A DNA stretch of 64,000 nucleotides from Nocardiopsis sp. MG754419 (GTDB taxonomy: Bacteria; Actinomycetota; Actinomycetes; Streptosporangiales; Streptosporangiaceae): the NCBI RefSeq assembly GCF_018207095.1, contig NZ_QOCZ01000001.1, positions 41,981 to 105,980 of the forward strand. Reading direction: 5' to 3'. A program made the position numbers and the translations under genes. This document shows positions 25,579 through 34,064 of the stretch, piece after piece. Position 1 is the first letter of the stretch; each line of letters begins with the position of its first letter. The notes under the pieces were generated by a model. The model was given only the letters and a program-made list of their open reading frames with translations. It ran no database searches and had not been told where the DNA came from.

Positions 25579-26595
25579 GTGACCACAGTGCCCAAACAGC
25601 TCGGATTCTTCACGCGTGTGCTGGACGCGGCGCCCCCGGCGGAGCGCTACCGGCTGGCCATCGAACAGATCCGGCACGCCGAGGCCCACGGCTACGACAG
25701 TGCGTGGGTCGCCCAGCACCACTTCGACGGCGACGAGGGCGGGCTGCCGTCCCCGTTGGTGTTCCTGGCCCGGGCGGCGGCCGACACCGAGCGCATCCGC
25801 CTCGGCACCGGAGTGGTCACCCTCCCCCTGGAGGACCCGGTCCGGGTGGCCGAGGACGCCGCCGTCCTTGACCTGCTCGGGGACGGCCGACTGGAGTTGG
25901 GGCTGAGCTCCGGCGGCACCCCCACGACGTTTCCGAGCTTCGGGGTGGAGTTCGAGGAACGGCGTGAGGCGTTCGCCCGCAAACACGAGACGCTCCTCGC
26001 GGCGCTGTCCGGCGCGCCCTTCGACCACACCGGCAACCGTCTCCACCCGGCCCGTCCCGAACTCCTGGACCGGTTGTGGCTGGCCACCTTCTCCGCGCCG
26101 CTCGCCGTGACCGCGGGCCGCCACGGTCACGGGCTGATGCTTTCGCGCACCCAGCCCCGTCCCGCCCAGGCCCCGGACACGGCCCTGTGGGACATCCAGA
26201 ACCCTCTCATCGACACCTATCTGGAACACCTGGAGCCGGGGACCGCCCCGCGGATCAGCGTGGCCCGCACCCTGTTCGTGGCCGACGACCGCGACGAGGC
26301 GCTGCGCCTGGCCGAACGCGGCTACCGCACCACCCGCTTCGCCCGGGCCACCCTGGGGGACGACGTCGACCGGCTGCCCGTGACCGAACTCCTGACCCGA
26401 CTCGACGCGCACGTGGGAACCCCGGAGGACGTCCTGGAGTCGCTCTCCCAGGACACGGCCCTGCCGCGCGCCACCCACCTGTCCTTCCAGGTCCACTCGG
26501 TGGACCCGCCGCACGAGCACGTGCTGCGCTCCATCGAACTCGTCGCCGAGCGGGTGGCCCCCGAACTCGGCTGGACCCCGGCCGCCAGCGCCTGA
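25579..26595 (+). CDS. LLM-class luciferase-like monooxygenase (KPN_01858-type)
   Basis: 338 residues from GTG 25579. The TIM-barrel luciferase-like pattern is clear: LGFFTRVLDAAPPAERYRLAIEQI, AHGYDSAWVAQHHF, RIRLGTGVVTLPLEDP, VAEDAAVLDLLGDGRLELGLSSGG. It fits the putative FMN-dependent KPN_01858 subfamily, whose genes normally travel with an ABC peptide-type transporter, a CMD-domain protein and an alkylhydroperoxidase-domain protein. Here those partners are all damaged, so this enzyme has lost its usual company. The substrate is unknown. Confidence 0.85.
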   Translation: MTTVPKQLGFFTRVLDAAPPAERYRLAIEQIRHAEAHGYDSAWVAQHHFDGDEGGLPSPLVFLARAAADTERIRLGTGVVTLPLEDPVRVAEDAAVLDLLGDGRLELGLSSGGTPTTFPSFGVEFEERREAFARKHETLLAALSGAPFDHTGNRLHPARPELLDRLWLATFSAPLAVTAGRHGHGLMLSRTQPRPAQAPDTALWDIQNPLIDTYLEHLEPGTAPRISVARTLFVADDRDEALRLAERGYRTTRFARATLGDDVDRLPVTELLTRLDAHVGTPEDVLESLSQDTALPRATHLSFQVHSVDPPHEHVLRSIELVAERVAPELGWTPAASA

Positions 26596-26603
26596 CCGCG
26601 TCG

Positions 26604-26670
26604 ACCGCGCGGTGCCACGGGTCCCCTTGCCCCGGGGCCCGAGCACCGGGTCCCCACCGCGCGGTGCCAC
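26604..26670. repeat. Pair of 15-bp direct repeats
   Basis: ACCGCGCGGTGCCAC occurs exactly at 26604-26618 and 26656-26670, each holding the palindrome ACCGCGCGGT. They lie between the LLM gene and the decayed CMD gene and may mark a rearrangement point or a hairpin pair. Confidence 0.5.
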
Positions 26671-26714
26671 CGGCCCCGACCCATCCCGACGCCCACCGAC
26701 CCAAACCCCGCGAC

Positions 26715-27063
26715 CAAGGAGGCACCCCGGCGGACGACCTCGTCGACCGTCTCCTCGACGTCGCCCCCGCAGACCCGCAGACCCGCAGACCCGCAGACCC
26801 GCCGGACCTGGTGCGGGCCGCGATCCGCGGTCCCGGCGCCCGAACGCGCCCTGCTCGGCGCGGCGACCGCCGTCGCGCCGGACCACGCCCACCTGCTGAT
26901 CCTGCGCCCACGTGAGGCCGCACCGGACGACCTGAGCGTCTTGGCCGACGTCGGCTGGTTCACCACCGCCATCGTCACCCTGTCCCGGCTCGTCTCCTTC
27001 CCGGCCTTCCAGGTCCGGCCGGTCCACGGCCTGGAGGTCCTGTCCCGAACGGAGGCCGCGTGA
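26715..27063 (+). pseudogene. Decayed CMD-domain (carboxymuconolactone decarboxylase-like) gene
   Basis: A ribosome site (AAGGAGG at 26715-26721) is followed by DDLVDRLLDVAPADP but no start codon. A run of four exact GCAGACCC units (26769-26800) comes next. Beyond it the C-terminal part is in a different frame: ERALLGAATAVAPDH and ADVGWFTTAIVTLSRLVSFPAFQVRPVHGLEVL, ending at the TGA at 27061. The last block matches the C-terminus of Avi_7170-type CMD proteins. The middle, with the catalytic cysteines, is missing; about 110 codons remain of an expected 190 or so. Confidence 0.7.
26769..26800 (+). repeat. Four tandem copies of GCAGACCC
   Basis: An exact 8-bp microsatellite inside the CMD remnant. 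Because 8 is not a multiple of 3, each unit gained or lost changes the reading frame. Five or two copies would put the two halves of the remnant in one frame. Confidence 0.9.
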
Positions 27064-27698
27064 ACACCCCACCCGTGAACGCACCGTCCGCGTCGCACCG
27101 TCCCGACCACTTCACCCGGGCCGGGGAGCCCCGGCTCGCGCCGCTCACCGAGCACGAGCCGACCTCGCGCCATCGTGAGGCGCTCGTCGAGGAGTCCCGC
27201 GCGCGGACGCCCTACTTCGCGCTGCCGGTCCGCGACCCGGACGCCCTGCAGGCACGGACCCGCGCCGACTTCGACATCTTCCACAACACCGACGACGGGC
27301 TGCCCCGGGCCGAACGCGAACTCGCCTCCACCGCCGTGTCCCGCTTCAACGGCCGCGTGTTCCGCGGGTCGGTGCACGCGCGACTCGCCGCCCGCCCGGC
27401 GACCCGGCGCGAGGACGTCGACCGTCTGTTGGCCGAGGGGGTGGGGACCGACACCGGCCACCTCCGGTGGAACGCCGTCGTGCGCGCCGCCGTGGCCCTG
27501 TCGGCCACTCCCGTGGAGTTCGACGCCGAGCACGTGGCGGAGCCGCGGTCCCTCGGCGCGACGGACGCCGACATCGTCGACATCGTCGACAGCGCGGCCT
27601 TCTTCACCTGGGCCAACCGCCTCATACTCTCCTTGGGTGAGCCGGTACACCCGCACACGCTCCGCGCGTCCCGCGCCGGGCAGGAAGGAGACCGATGA
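27060..27698 (+). CDS. Alkylhydroperoxidase-domain protein lacking both active-site cysteines
   Basis: 212 residues from GTG 27060, overlapping the end of the CMD remnant. The all-helical AhpD-like fold is recognisable (LASTAVSRFNG, SVHARLAAR, DRLLAEG, VRAAVALSATP) and the order of genes fits the Avi_7169 family. The CxxC redox pair normally found in NGCVxCxSVH is here R99 and R102 (NGRVFRGSVH), encoded by CGC at 27354 and 27363, each one T-to-C change from TGC. The predicted peroxidase or decarboxylase chemistry should be lost, although the frame is intact. Confidence 0.8.
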   Translation: MNTPPVNAPSASHRPDHFTRAGEPRLAPLTEHEPTSRHREALVEESRARTPYFALPVRDPDALQARTRADFDIFHNTDDGLPRAERELASTAVSRFNGRVFRGSVHARLAARPATRREDVDRLLAEGVGTDTGHLRWNAVVRAAVALSATPVEFDAEHVAEPRSLGATDADIVDIVDSAAFFTWANRLILSLGEPVHPHTLRASRAGQEGDR

Positions 27699-28336
27699 GT
27701 TTCCCGAGCAACCTCGACCACCTCGTCTACGCCGTACCGGACCTGGAGGCGGCCGTGCCCGCCTTCGCCGAACGCACCGGCGTCACGCCGGTGCCCGGTG
27801 GACGGCACCCCGTGGGTTCGGCCAACGCCCTGGTCGCCCTCACCGTAGGGTCCGAACGTGCCCCGTACTACCTGGAGATCGTCGGCCCCGACCCCGCCCG
27901 CACCGAGCCGGTGCGGGTCTTCGGCCTGGCCGATCTGGACCACCCCCACCTGGCCACCTTCGCGGTCCGCGTCGATGACGACCTGACCACGGTGGTGGAA
28001 CGAGCCCGCGCGGTGGGCCACGACCCCGGGGACGTCGAGCCCTGGTCCCGGGCCACGCCGGACGGCGATGTCCTGCGCTGGCACCTGGCCAAACGCGAAC
28101 CGAAGGCCTACCCCGCGCCGGTGCCCTTCCTCATCGACTGGGGGAGCACCCCGCAACCCGGCCTGGGCGACCTGCCCACGCTGGAACTGGTGTCCCTGCG
28201 CGCCGTACACCCGGATCCGGCCTCGCTCGCCCCGGCCCTGGCGGCGTTCGGCGTCGATCTGGAGGTCTCGACCGGCCCCGTGCCGTCGCTGGAGGCCGTT
28301 CTGCGCGGCCCACAGGGGGAGTTCGTCCTACGCTGA
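27695..28336 (+). CDS. VOC / glyoxalase-like domain protein (Glyoxalase_3 type)
   Basis: 213 residues, ATGA overlap with the preceding gene and so co-translated with it. N-terminal LDHLVYAVPDLEAAVPAFAERTGVTPVPGGRHPVGSANALVAL is typical of PF13468 glyoxalase-like proteins, with YLEIVGPDP and a second half beginning PFLIDWG. Such proteins occur widely next to LLM and AhpD genes. Function unassigned. Confidence 0.8.
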   Translation: MSFPSNLDHLVYAVPDLEAAVPAFAERTGVTPVPGGRHPVGSANALVALTVGSERAPYYLEIVGPDPARTEPVRVFGLADLDHPHLATFAVRVDDDLTTVVERARAVGHDPGDVEPWSRATPDGDVLRWHLAKREPKAYPAPVPFLIDWGSTPQPGLGDLPTLELVSLRAVHPDPASLAPALAAFGVDLEVSTGPVPSLEAVLRGPQGEFVLR

Positions 28337-28674
28337 TGGGCCGCCGCTCCGTGCCGTTGGTCGGTGCTCCGGGAGCCTTGGGGAACGCGGTTCACACGGC
28401 CCGGGACGACGAGGTCCCTCCCCCCGTCCACGGTCCGTTCCCCGACGCCGTCCCGCGCGTCCTGCGCTCCCCGCGGATCGCGCGGGCGGTCCGGCGACGG
28501 CGGCATCCGGACCAACGCCCGCACCCGGGTTTTCCCATCTCTTGCCGGCCATCGTTTTCGGTCGACGTAGGCCGGGTAACCGTACCCCCACATGCCTCAA
28601 CCATCACGAACCCATGGAACAGGGGAGCACATGCCGCAGGCCCACCACCGCACACGCGACGAACGGGGGCACCG
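28337..28674. other. Intergenic region, promoter side of the SDR gene
   Basis: 338 bp without a supported gene. Composition drops in GC near 28550-28620 (TTTTCGGTCGACGTAGGCCG), which is where the promoter of the following SDR gene probably lies. No operator or hairpin stood out. Confidence 0.4.
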
Positions 28675-29925
28675 ATGCGCGGCCTGAAGACGTCTCTGGC
28701 CCTGGCCGGAGCACACTGGGCCTGGAAACGGCACCGCCGCGGGTCCGCTCCACCTCCCTCGACCACCCGGCGCAACGCCGAATTCCTCGCCTTGGGCGCG
28801 GCCGCCGCCGCGCTCGGCGTGGGGGCCTCGGCCCTGTCCGAGCACCGCCGGGCACGCCGCATGAGCGGCAAGGTCGCGCTCGTCACCGGTGGCTCGCGCG
28901 GACTCGGTCTCCAACTGGCCCGGGAGTTCGGCGCCTCCGGGGCCTCGGTGGTCATCTGCGCCCGAGGCCGCGAGGACCTGGACCGGGCGGTCGCCGAACT
29001 CACCGGACGCGGCGTCGAGGCCCACGGGGTGGTCTGCGACGTCACCGACCCCGAGGAGATCGAGGCGCTGCTGGACGCCGCCGTCACGCGGTTCGGCCGC
29101 CTGGACGTGGTCGTCAACAGCGCCGGGACCATGCGGGTGGGCCCGCAGGAGACCCACTCCGACGCGGACTTCGCCCAGGCCATGGACATCATGTTCTGGG
29201 GGCCCTTCCACCTGTCCCGCGCCGCTGTGGAACGCATGCGGGCGGCGGGCGGCGGCACCCTGGTCAACGTCACCTCGATCGGGGCCTACCTGTCGGTGCC
29301 TCACATGCTGCCGTACTCGGTGGCCAAGCACGCCTGGGCGGCCCTGTCCGAGGGCCTGGCCGCCGAGACCGGGGGCACCGGGGTGCGGGTCACCACGGTG
29401 GCGCCCGGGCTCATGCGCACCGGTTCGCACAAGGGCGTGGTCTTCTCGGGAGACCCCGAACGGGAGTACGCCTGGTTCGCCCTGGCCGCCGGGCTTCCCC
29501 TGCTCAGTGTGAGCGCCGAGCACGCCGCACGGAGCATCGTGCACGCCGCCGCGACCGGCCGCGGCTTCCTGGTCGTCTCCCCGGTGGCCCGGCTGGGCAT
29601 GGCGATGCACGGTGTGGCCCCGGGCCTCACCCAGCGGATCATGCGTCTGGCGGGCCGCGCGCTGCCCACGGCCCTCGATCCCGCGGAGGAGCGCTCCGGG
29701 GCGGAGGCGGCCGACTCCCGCGTCGGACGCCTGGTCGACACCGTCACCGTGCTCAACGAACGCGCCGGACGCCGGATGAACCAGCGCCCGGCCTCGGAAG
29801 GGGAGCGGACCCACGGTGGGGGCCGGTCCACCGGCTCCGGCGAGGCCGTCGACGCCGCTCGGGACCCCGACCTGTCGGGTGCGCGGGTCCCCGAGGACGA
29901 GGGTGGGCCGCCCCCGGAGCGGTAG
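28675..29925 (+). CDS. Membrane-anchored SDR family oxidoreductase
   Basis: 416 residues from ATG 28675. Residues about 35-55 are hydrophobic (FLALGAAAAALGVGASAL), suggesting a single membrane anchor. The SDR core follows: TGGSRGLG at 71-78, NSAG near 148, catalytic S201, Y214 and K218 (YSVAK). After the core is an extension of about 140 residues, ending in a polar, acidic tail. Long SDRs with these extensions are often annotated as ketoreductases acting on lipid-like substrates; that is not proven here. Confidence 0.85.
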   Translation: MRGLKTSLALAGAHWAWKRHRRGSAPPPSTTRRNAEFLALGAAAAALGVGASALSEHRRARRMSGKVALVTGGSRGLGLQLAREFGASGASVVICARGREDLDRAVAELTGRGVEAHGVVCDVTDPEEIEALLDAAVTRFGRLDVVVNSAGTMRVGPQETHSDADFAQAMDIMFWGPFHLSRAAVERMRAAGGGTLVNVTSIGAYLSVPHMLPYSVAKHAWAALSEGLAAETGGTGVRVTTVAPGLMRTGSHKGVVFSGDPEREYAWFALAAGLPLLSVSAEHAARSIVHAAATGRGFLVVSPVARLGMAMHGVAPGLTQRIMRLAGRALPTALDPAEERSGAEAADSRVGRLVDTVTVLNERAGRRMNQRPASEGERTHGGGRSTGSGEAVDAARDPDLSGARVPEDEGGPPPER

Positions 29926-30029
29926 GCGGGGAGCGACCACGCGGCCGTTCCTCACATGGATCTCATGTCGCCCGGGCAACACCCACCACGACCCCCACAG
30001 AAGGCGGTCGCAGGAGAGGAGAGAGTCGG

Positions 30030-30218
30030 ATGTCCGTTCACACGAAGCAGCAGTCCCTGCGTCAGCCCGATCCGATGCCACCGGACCCGTTCCCGCCGGC
30101 GCCCATGCCGCCCGAACCGGTTCCCCCGGAGCCGAGCCCGGATCCGCTGCCCGAACCGGGGCCGCCCGGTCCCATCCCGGACCCGCCGGGCCCCGAACCC
30201 GCACCGGAACCCGCCTGA
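30030..30218 (+). CDS. Small proline-rich protein with PEP-type repeats
   Basis: 62 residues from ATG 30030, preceded by a strong purine tract (GGAGAGGAGAG). After a short polar start (MSVHTKQQSLRQ) nearly every second residue is proline, in repeats such as PMPPDP, PAPMPPEP, PEPSPDPLPEPG. No signal peptide or membrane segment. I recognise no family; low complexity could be a chance product of GC-rich DNA, but the ribosome site, position 104 bp after the SDR gene and the terminator directly downstream support it. Possibly a linker-like or wall-interacting peptide. Confidence 0.5.
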   Translation: MSVHTKQQSLRQPDPMPPDPFPPAPMPPEPVPPEPSPDPLPEPGPPGPIPDPPGPEPAPEPA

Positions 30219-30246
30219 GAGAGGGAACCGCTGATCAAGGACCCGT

Positions 30247-30278
30247 CGTGGGGCGCACCGGAACCGGTGCGCCCCACG
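30247..30278 (+). terminator. Very strong hairpin after the proline-rich gene
   Basis: A perfect inverted repeat with 15-bp arms (CGTGGGGCGCACCGG at 30247-30261 with its complement at 30264-30278) and only AA at the centre, 28 bp after the stop codon. Confidence 0.8.
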
Positions 30279-30318
30279 GGGCTGTTCGGGTCCTGGTGGC
30301 TACTCTCGGTCACCCCCC

Positions 30319-30347
30319 TTGACGTGTGCGCGACCACTGCCTAGCTT
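30319..30347 (+). promoter_or_regulatory. Promoter of the GH5 cellulase
   Basis: TTGACG (30319-30324) and TAGCTT (30342-30347) are separated by 17 bp, a good housekeeping-sigma promoter about 70 bp before the TTG start. Confidence 0.65.
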
Positions 30348-30419
30348 CATCGGGAAACAATCCTTCCGGATCCGCGGCGACCCCTGCCGTGACCGATCCG
30401 CTCCCCGTCGGAGGACACC

Positions 30420-31499
30420 TTGGCGCGTTACCGCACCACCCCCGGTCACCCCTACCGGACCCTCTCCCTGGCCACCGTGGGAGCGCTCCTCCTCGGTGCC
30501 GCCCTGTTCGGCACCGGCTCACCCGAGACGGCCGCACCCGTCTCCGCCACCACCGACACCGCCTCCACCGCCATCGACCAGCACGGACGACTGGCCGTCT
30601 GCGGCATCAAGCTCTGCGACGAGAACGGCGAACAGGTCCAGCTCACCGGGATGAGCTCGCACGGGTTGCAGTGGTACGACCACTGCCTCACCGACGGTTC
30701 CCTGGACGCCCTGGCCGACGACTGGAACGCCGACGTCCTGCGCGTGTCCATGTACATCCAGGAGGGCGGCTACGAGACCGACCCGCGTGGATTCACCGAC
30801 CGGGTGCACGAACTCATCGAGGAGGGCACCGAGCGGGGCCTGTACGTCATCGTGGACTGGCACATGCTCACCCCCGGCGACCCGAACCACAACACCGACC
30901 TCGCGCTCGACTTCTTCTCCGAGATCGCCTCGGTCCACGCCGACAAGGACAACCTGCTCTACGAGATCGCCAACGAACCCAACGGGGTCTCCTGGGACGC
31001 GATCAAGAGCTACTCGGAGGAGGTCATCCCGGTGATCCGGGAGGCCGACCCCGAGGCGCTCGTGCTGGTCGGCACCCGCGCCTGGTCCTCGTTGGGCGTG
31101 TCGGAGAGCGCGGACCACACCGAGATCCTCGCCGACCCGGTGGACGCCGACAACATCATGTACGTCTACCACTTCTACGCCGCCTCCCACGGGGGCGTGC
31201 ACTACGACGTCTTCGAGCAGGCCGTCCAGGAGCTGCCCCTGTTCGTCACCGAGTTCGGTACCCAGGAGCACACCGGTGACGGCCCCGACGACTTCGCGTC
31301 CGCCCAGCGCTACCTCGACCTCATGGCCCAGGAGCAGATCAGCTGGGTGAACTGGAACTTCTCCGACGACTTCCGCTCCGGCGCGGTCTTCGAGCCCGGC
31401 ACCTGCGACGCGGGCGGCCCCTGGACCGGTACCGACGGGCTCAAGCCCGCGGGGGAGTGGATCCGCGACCAGATCCGTACCAGCGGCCTGTCCGGCTGA
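30420..31499 (+). CDS. Secreted glycoside hydrolase family 5 cellulase
   Basis: 359 residues from TTG 30420, six bases after GAGGAC (GGAGGA overall). Signal peptide to about residue 40 (positive start, then VGALLLGAALFGTG). The GH5 barrel shows GLQWYD, VLRVSMYIQEGGY, VIVDWHM, the acid/base in YEIANEPNG (E186) and the nucleophile in FVTEFGTQ (E278). It is an endo-beta-1,4-glucanase of the GH5_2 bacterial type, cutting cellulose outside the cell. There is no cellulose-binding module. A CelR/CebR-like box lies inside the signal-peptide codons. Confidence 0.92.
   Translation: MARYRTTPGHPYRTLSLATVGALLLGAALFGTGSPETAAPVSATTDTASTAIDQHGRLAVCGIKLCDENGEQVQLTGMSSHGLQWYDHCLTDGSLDALADDWNADVLRVSMYIQEGGYETDPRGFTDRVHELIEEGTERGLYVIVDWHMLTPGDPNHNTDLALDFFSEIASVHADKDNLLYEIANEPNGVSWDAIKSYSEEVIPVIREADPEALVLVGTRAWSSLGVSESADHTEILADPVDADNIMYVYHFYAASHGGVHYDVFEQAVQELPLFVTEFGTQEHTGDGPDDFASAQRYLDLMAQEQISWVNWNFSDDFRSGAVFEPGTCDAGGPWTGTDGLKPAGEWIRDQIRTSGLSG
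30478..30489. promoter_or_regulatory. CelR/CebR-like box inside the cellulase gene
   Basis: TGGGAGCGCTCC matches 12 of 14 positions of the TGGGAGCGCTCCCA operator bound by CelR (Thermobifida) and CebR (Streptomyces), repressors released by cellobiose. It lies 58 bp after the start codon, where binding could block elongation. It also encodes part of the signal peptide, so chance is possible. Confidence 0.45.
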
Positions 31500-31511
31500 C
31501 CCGACGTGACG

Positions 31512-31545
31512 ACGGGCCCCGGGGAGGCGTCCTCCCCGGGCCCGT
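31512..31545. terminator. Terminator between the convergent cellulase and Clp genes
   Basis: 31512-31527 pairs with 31531-31545 (arm CCTCCCCGGGCCCGT) with one bulged base and a CGT loop; it serves the cellulase and possibly the convergent Clp gene. Confidence 0.7.
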
Positions 31546-31580
31546 CCGTGCCGCCGGCACCGGTCGGCGTGCGATGCGTC

Positions 31581-34064
31581 CTACTCGGTGGCGATGGTGA
31601 GCTCGTCGGCGGCGTCCACGTCCACCACGGTCCGGTCGCCCGCGGCGATCTGCCGGTCCAGCACCATCCTGGACAGCCGGTTGCCCACGTTGCGCTGGAT
31701 GGTCCGGGCCAGGGGCCGCGCTCCGAACTCGGGCTGGTATCCGCGTCGGGCCAGCCACCGCACCGCCTCGTCGGTGAAGCGGATCGTGATGTCCTGCGCC
31801 CGCAGGCGCTCCTCGGTCCGGGCCAGCATCAGGCGGGTGATCCGAGCGATCTCCTCCTCGCCCAATTGCTGGAAGACGATGACCTCGTCGATACGGTTGA
31901 GGAACTCGGGTCGGAACTCCTCACGGAGCCGGCGCATGACCCGGCGTTCGGTGTCGGGATCCATCTGCCCGTCCGTGGTGAACCCCATCGGGCCGCCGCC
32001 GGTGATCACCTCCGACCCCAGGTTGCTCGTCATGATGATCACGGTGTTGCGAAAGTCCACGGTCCGGCCCTGACCGTCGGTCAGACGACCGTCGTCCAAC
32101 ACCTGCAACAGCAGGTTGAACACGTCCGGGTGGGCCTTCTCCACCTCGTCGAGCAGCAGCACCGAGTAGGGGTGGCGTCGCACCGCCTCGGTGAGCTGAC
32201 CGGCCTCCTCGTACCCCACGAACCCGGGAGGGGCACCGGTGAGCCGGGCGGCGGTGTGCCGCTCCTGGAACTCGCTCATGTCGAGCCGGACCATGGAGTC
32301 GTCGGAACCGAACAGTGCCTCCGCCAGCGCCCTGGCCAGCTCCGTCTTGCCCACGCCGGTCGGGCCCAGGAACAGGAAGCCGCCCACCGGGCGGTCCGGG
32401 TCGCCCAGGCCCGCGCGGTTGCGGCGGATGGCCTCCGACACCGCGACGACCGCCTCGTTCTGGCCGATCACCCGGTCGTGCAGCACCTCTTCCAGGTTGA
32501 CCAGACGGTCCCGTTCCTCCTGGGTCAGCTGGGCCACCGGGATGCCGGTGCTGCGCGAGACCACCTCGGCGATGTCGGCCGGACCCACCTCGGGAACGGC
32601 CGAGCCGGTCCCGCGTGCCTGGTGCACGCCGCTCTTGGCGGCGTTGATCTCGTCGCGCAGCCGGGAGGCCTTCTCGTAGTCCTCCTCCTGGACCGCGCGT
32701 TCCTTCTGCTCCTCCAGCTCCTTGAGCCGTTTCTCCATCTCGCGCAGCGCCGAACTGGAGGTCTTGAGCCGCAGACGGACCCGGGCACCGGCCTGGTCGA
32801 CGAGGTCGATCGCCTTGTCGGGCAGGAACCGGTCGGTGACGTAACGGTCGGACAGCTCGGCCGCGGCCACCAGGCTCTCGTCGTCGAACCGGACCTGGTG
32901 GTGGGCCTCGTAGCGGTCGCTCAACCCGCGCAGGATGTCGACGGTGTCCTCCACCGACGGTTCGGGCACCTGGATGGGCTGGAACCGACGCTCCAGCGCG
33001 GCGTCCTTCTCGATGTTCCTGCGGTACTCGTCCACCGTCGTGGCACCGATGATGTGCAGTTCACCGCGGGCCAACGCGGGCTTGAGCATGTTCCCGGCGC
33101 TGGTCGACCCCTCCGAGGCGCCCGCACCGACGATCGTGTGGATCTCGTCGATGAAGATGAGCAGCTCCTCGGAGTGGGCGCGGATCTCGTCGACGATGCC
33201 GTTGAGCCGCTCCTCGAAGTCGCCCCGGTAACGCGTGCCCGCCACGATCCCGGACAGGTCCAGCTGGACCAGACGCCGTCCGCGCAGGGCGTCGGGCACG
33301 TCGTCGTCGAAGATCCGCTGGGCGATGCCCTCGACGATCGCGGTCTTGCCCACACCGGGGTCACCGATGAGCACGGGGTTGTTCTTGCGTCGCCTGGCCA
33401 GCACCTCGATGCACTGTTCGACCTCGTCGTCGCGGCCCACCACCGGGTCCAGACGACCCTCGCGGGCGAGCGCGGTCATGTCGGTGCCGAACTCGTCCAG
33501 GGTCGGCGTCGGCGACGGTTCGGCCTCCGCCTGTTCACCGGAGGGCGCGGGCCCGGCGGCCTTTTGCAGCGACTCCGGGGTGACCCCCTGGTCGCGCAGC
33601 AGCTGTCCGACCGGGTGGTCGAGGTTGAGCGCCAACGCGAACAGGATGTGCTCGGGAAGGATCGCGGGGCTTCGGGTGGCCCGGGAGATCTGTAGGGCGT
33701 CGAGGAGGGCGCGCTTGGCCGAGGGGGTCAGTCGTGCCGAACCGCGTACCGCGCGGGGGGCCTGCGCGACCGCCTGCTCGATCACGTCCTCCAACGGTCG
33801 CGCGTCCGCGTCGGTGCGCTCCACGAGCTTGCGCGTGGGCGCGTAGCGCAACAGGCCCCAGAGCAGGTGGACGGAGTCGACGTCGGAGCCCCCGTTCTCC
33901 AGGGCGCGTCGGGCCGCGGCGTCGGCGACCTGTTGGGCGTCGGGGCTCATCAACTTCGACAGGTCGACGCGTCGGACGGGCCCGCGGGCGCCGAGGAACC
34001 TGGCCAGGAACTCGTCGAAGGAGCCGGGTTCGCCGCCCGGACCTTCGGGATTGTCGTGTGTCAT
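31581..34064 (-). CDS. ClpC/ClpB-type AAA+ unfoldase (Clp ATP-binding subunit)
   Basis: 827 residues. Clp N-terminal repeats span about 40-160, followed by a proline and glutamate-rich linker. AAA domain 1 has Walker A GDPGVGKT and the arm EDTVDILRGLSDRYEAHH. A middle UVR-like coiled segment EMEKRLKELEEQKERAVQEEDYEKASRLRDEI follows, then AAA domain 2 with GPTGVGKTELARALAEALFG, and a C-terminal D2 small domain. The short middle domain is ClpC-like rather than ClpB-like. It would unfold proteins, either for ClpP or alone. It looks like an extra paralogue: the N-terminus has a non-standard acidic lead. A GTTGAGT half-site for HspR lies 58 bp upstream. Confidence 0.88.
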   Translation of the reverse strand: MTHDNPEGPGGEPGSFDEFLARFLGARGPVRRVDLSKLMSPDAQQVADAAARRALENGGSDVDSVHLLWGLLRYAPTRKLVERTDADARPLEDVIEQAVAQAPRAVRGSARLTPSAKRALLDALQISRATRSPAILPEHILFALALNLDHPVGQLLRDQGVTPESLQKAAGPAPSGEQAEAEPSPTPTLDEFGTDMTALAREGRLDPVVGRDDEVEQCIEVLARRRKNNPVLIGDPGVGKTAIVEGIAQRIFDDDVPDALRGRRLVQLDLSGIVAGTRYRGDFEERLNGIVDEIRAHSEELLIFIDEIHTIVGAGASEGSTSAGNMLKPALARGELHIIGATTVDEYRRNIEKDAALERRFQPIQVPEPSVEDTVDILRGLSDRYEAHHQVRFDDESLVAAAELSDRYVTDRFLPDKAIDLVDQAGARVRLRLKTSSSALREMEKRLKELEEQKERAVQEEDYEKASRLRDEINAAKSGVHQARGTGSAVPEVGPADIAEVVSRSTGIPVAQLTQEERDRLVNLEEVLHDRVIGQNEAVVAVSEAIRRNRAGLGDPDRPVGGFLFLGPTGVGKTELARALAEALFGSDDSMVRLDMSEFQERHTAARLTGAPPGFVGYEEAGQLTEAVRRHPYSVLLLDEVEKAHPDVFNLLLQVLDDGRLTDGQGRTVDFRNTVIIMTSNLGSEVITGGGPMGFTTDGQMDPDTERRVMRRLREEFRPEFLNRIDEVIVFQQLGEEEIARITRLMLARTEERLRAQDITIRFTDEAVRWLARRGYQPEFGARPLARTIQRNVGNRLSRMVLDRQIAAGDRTVVDVDAADELTIATE

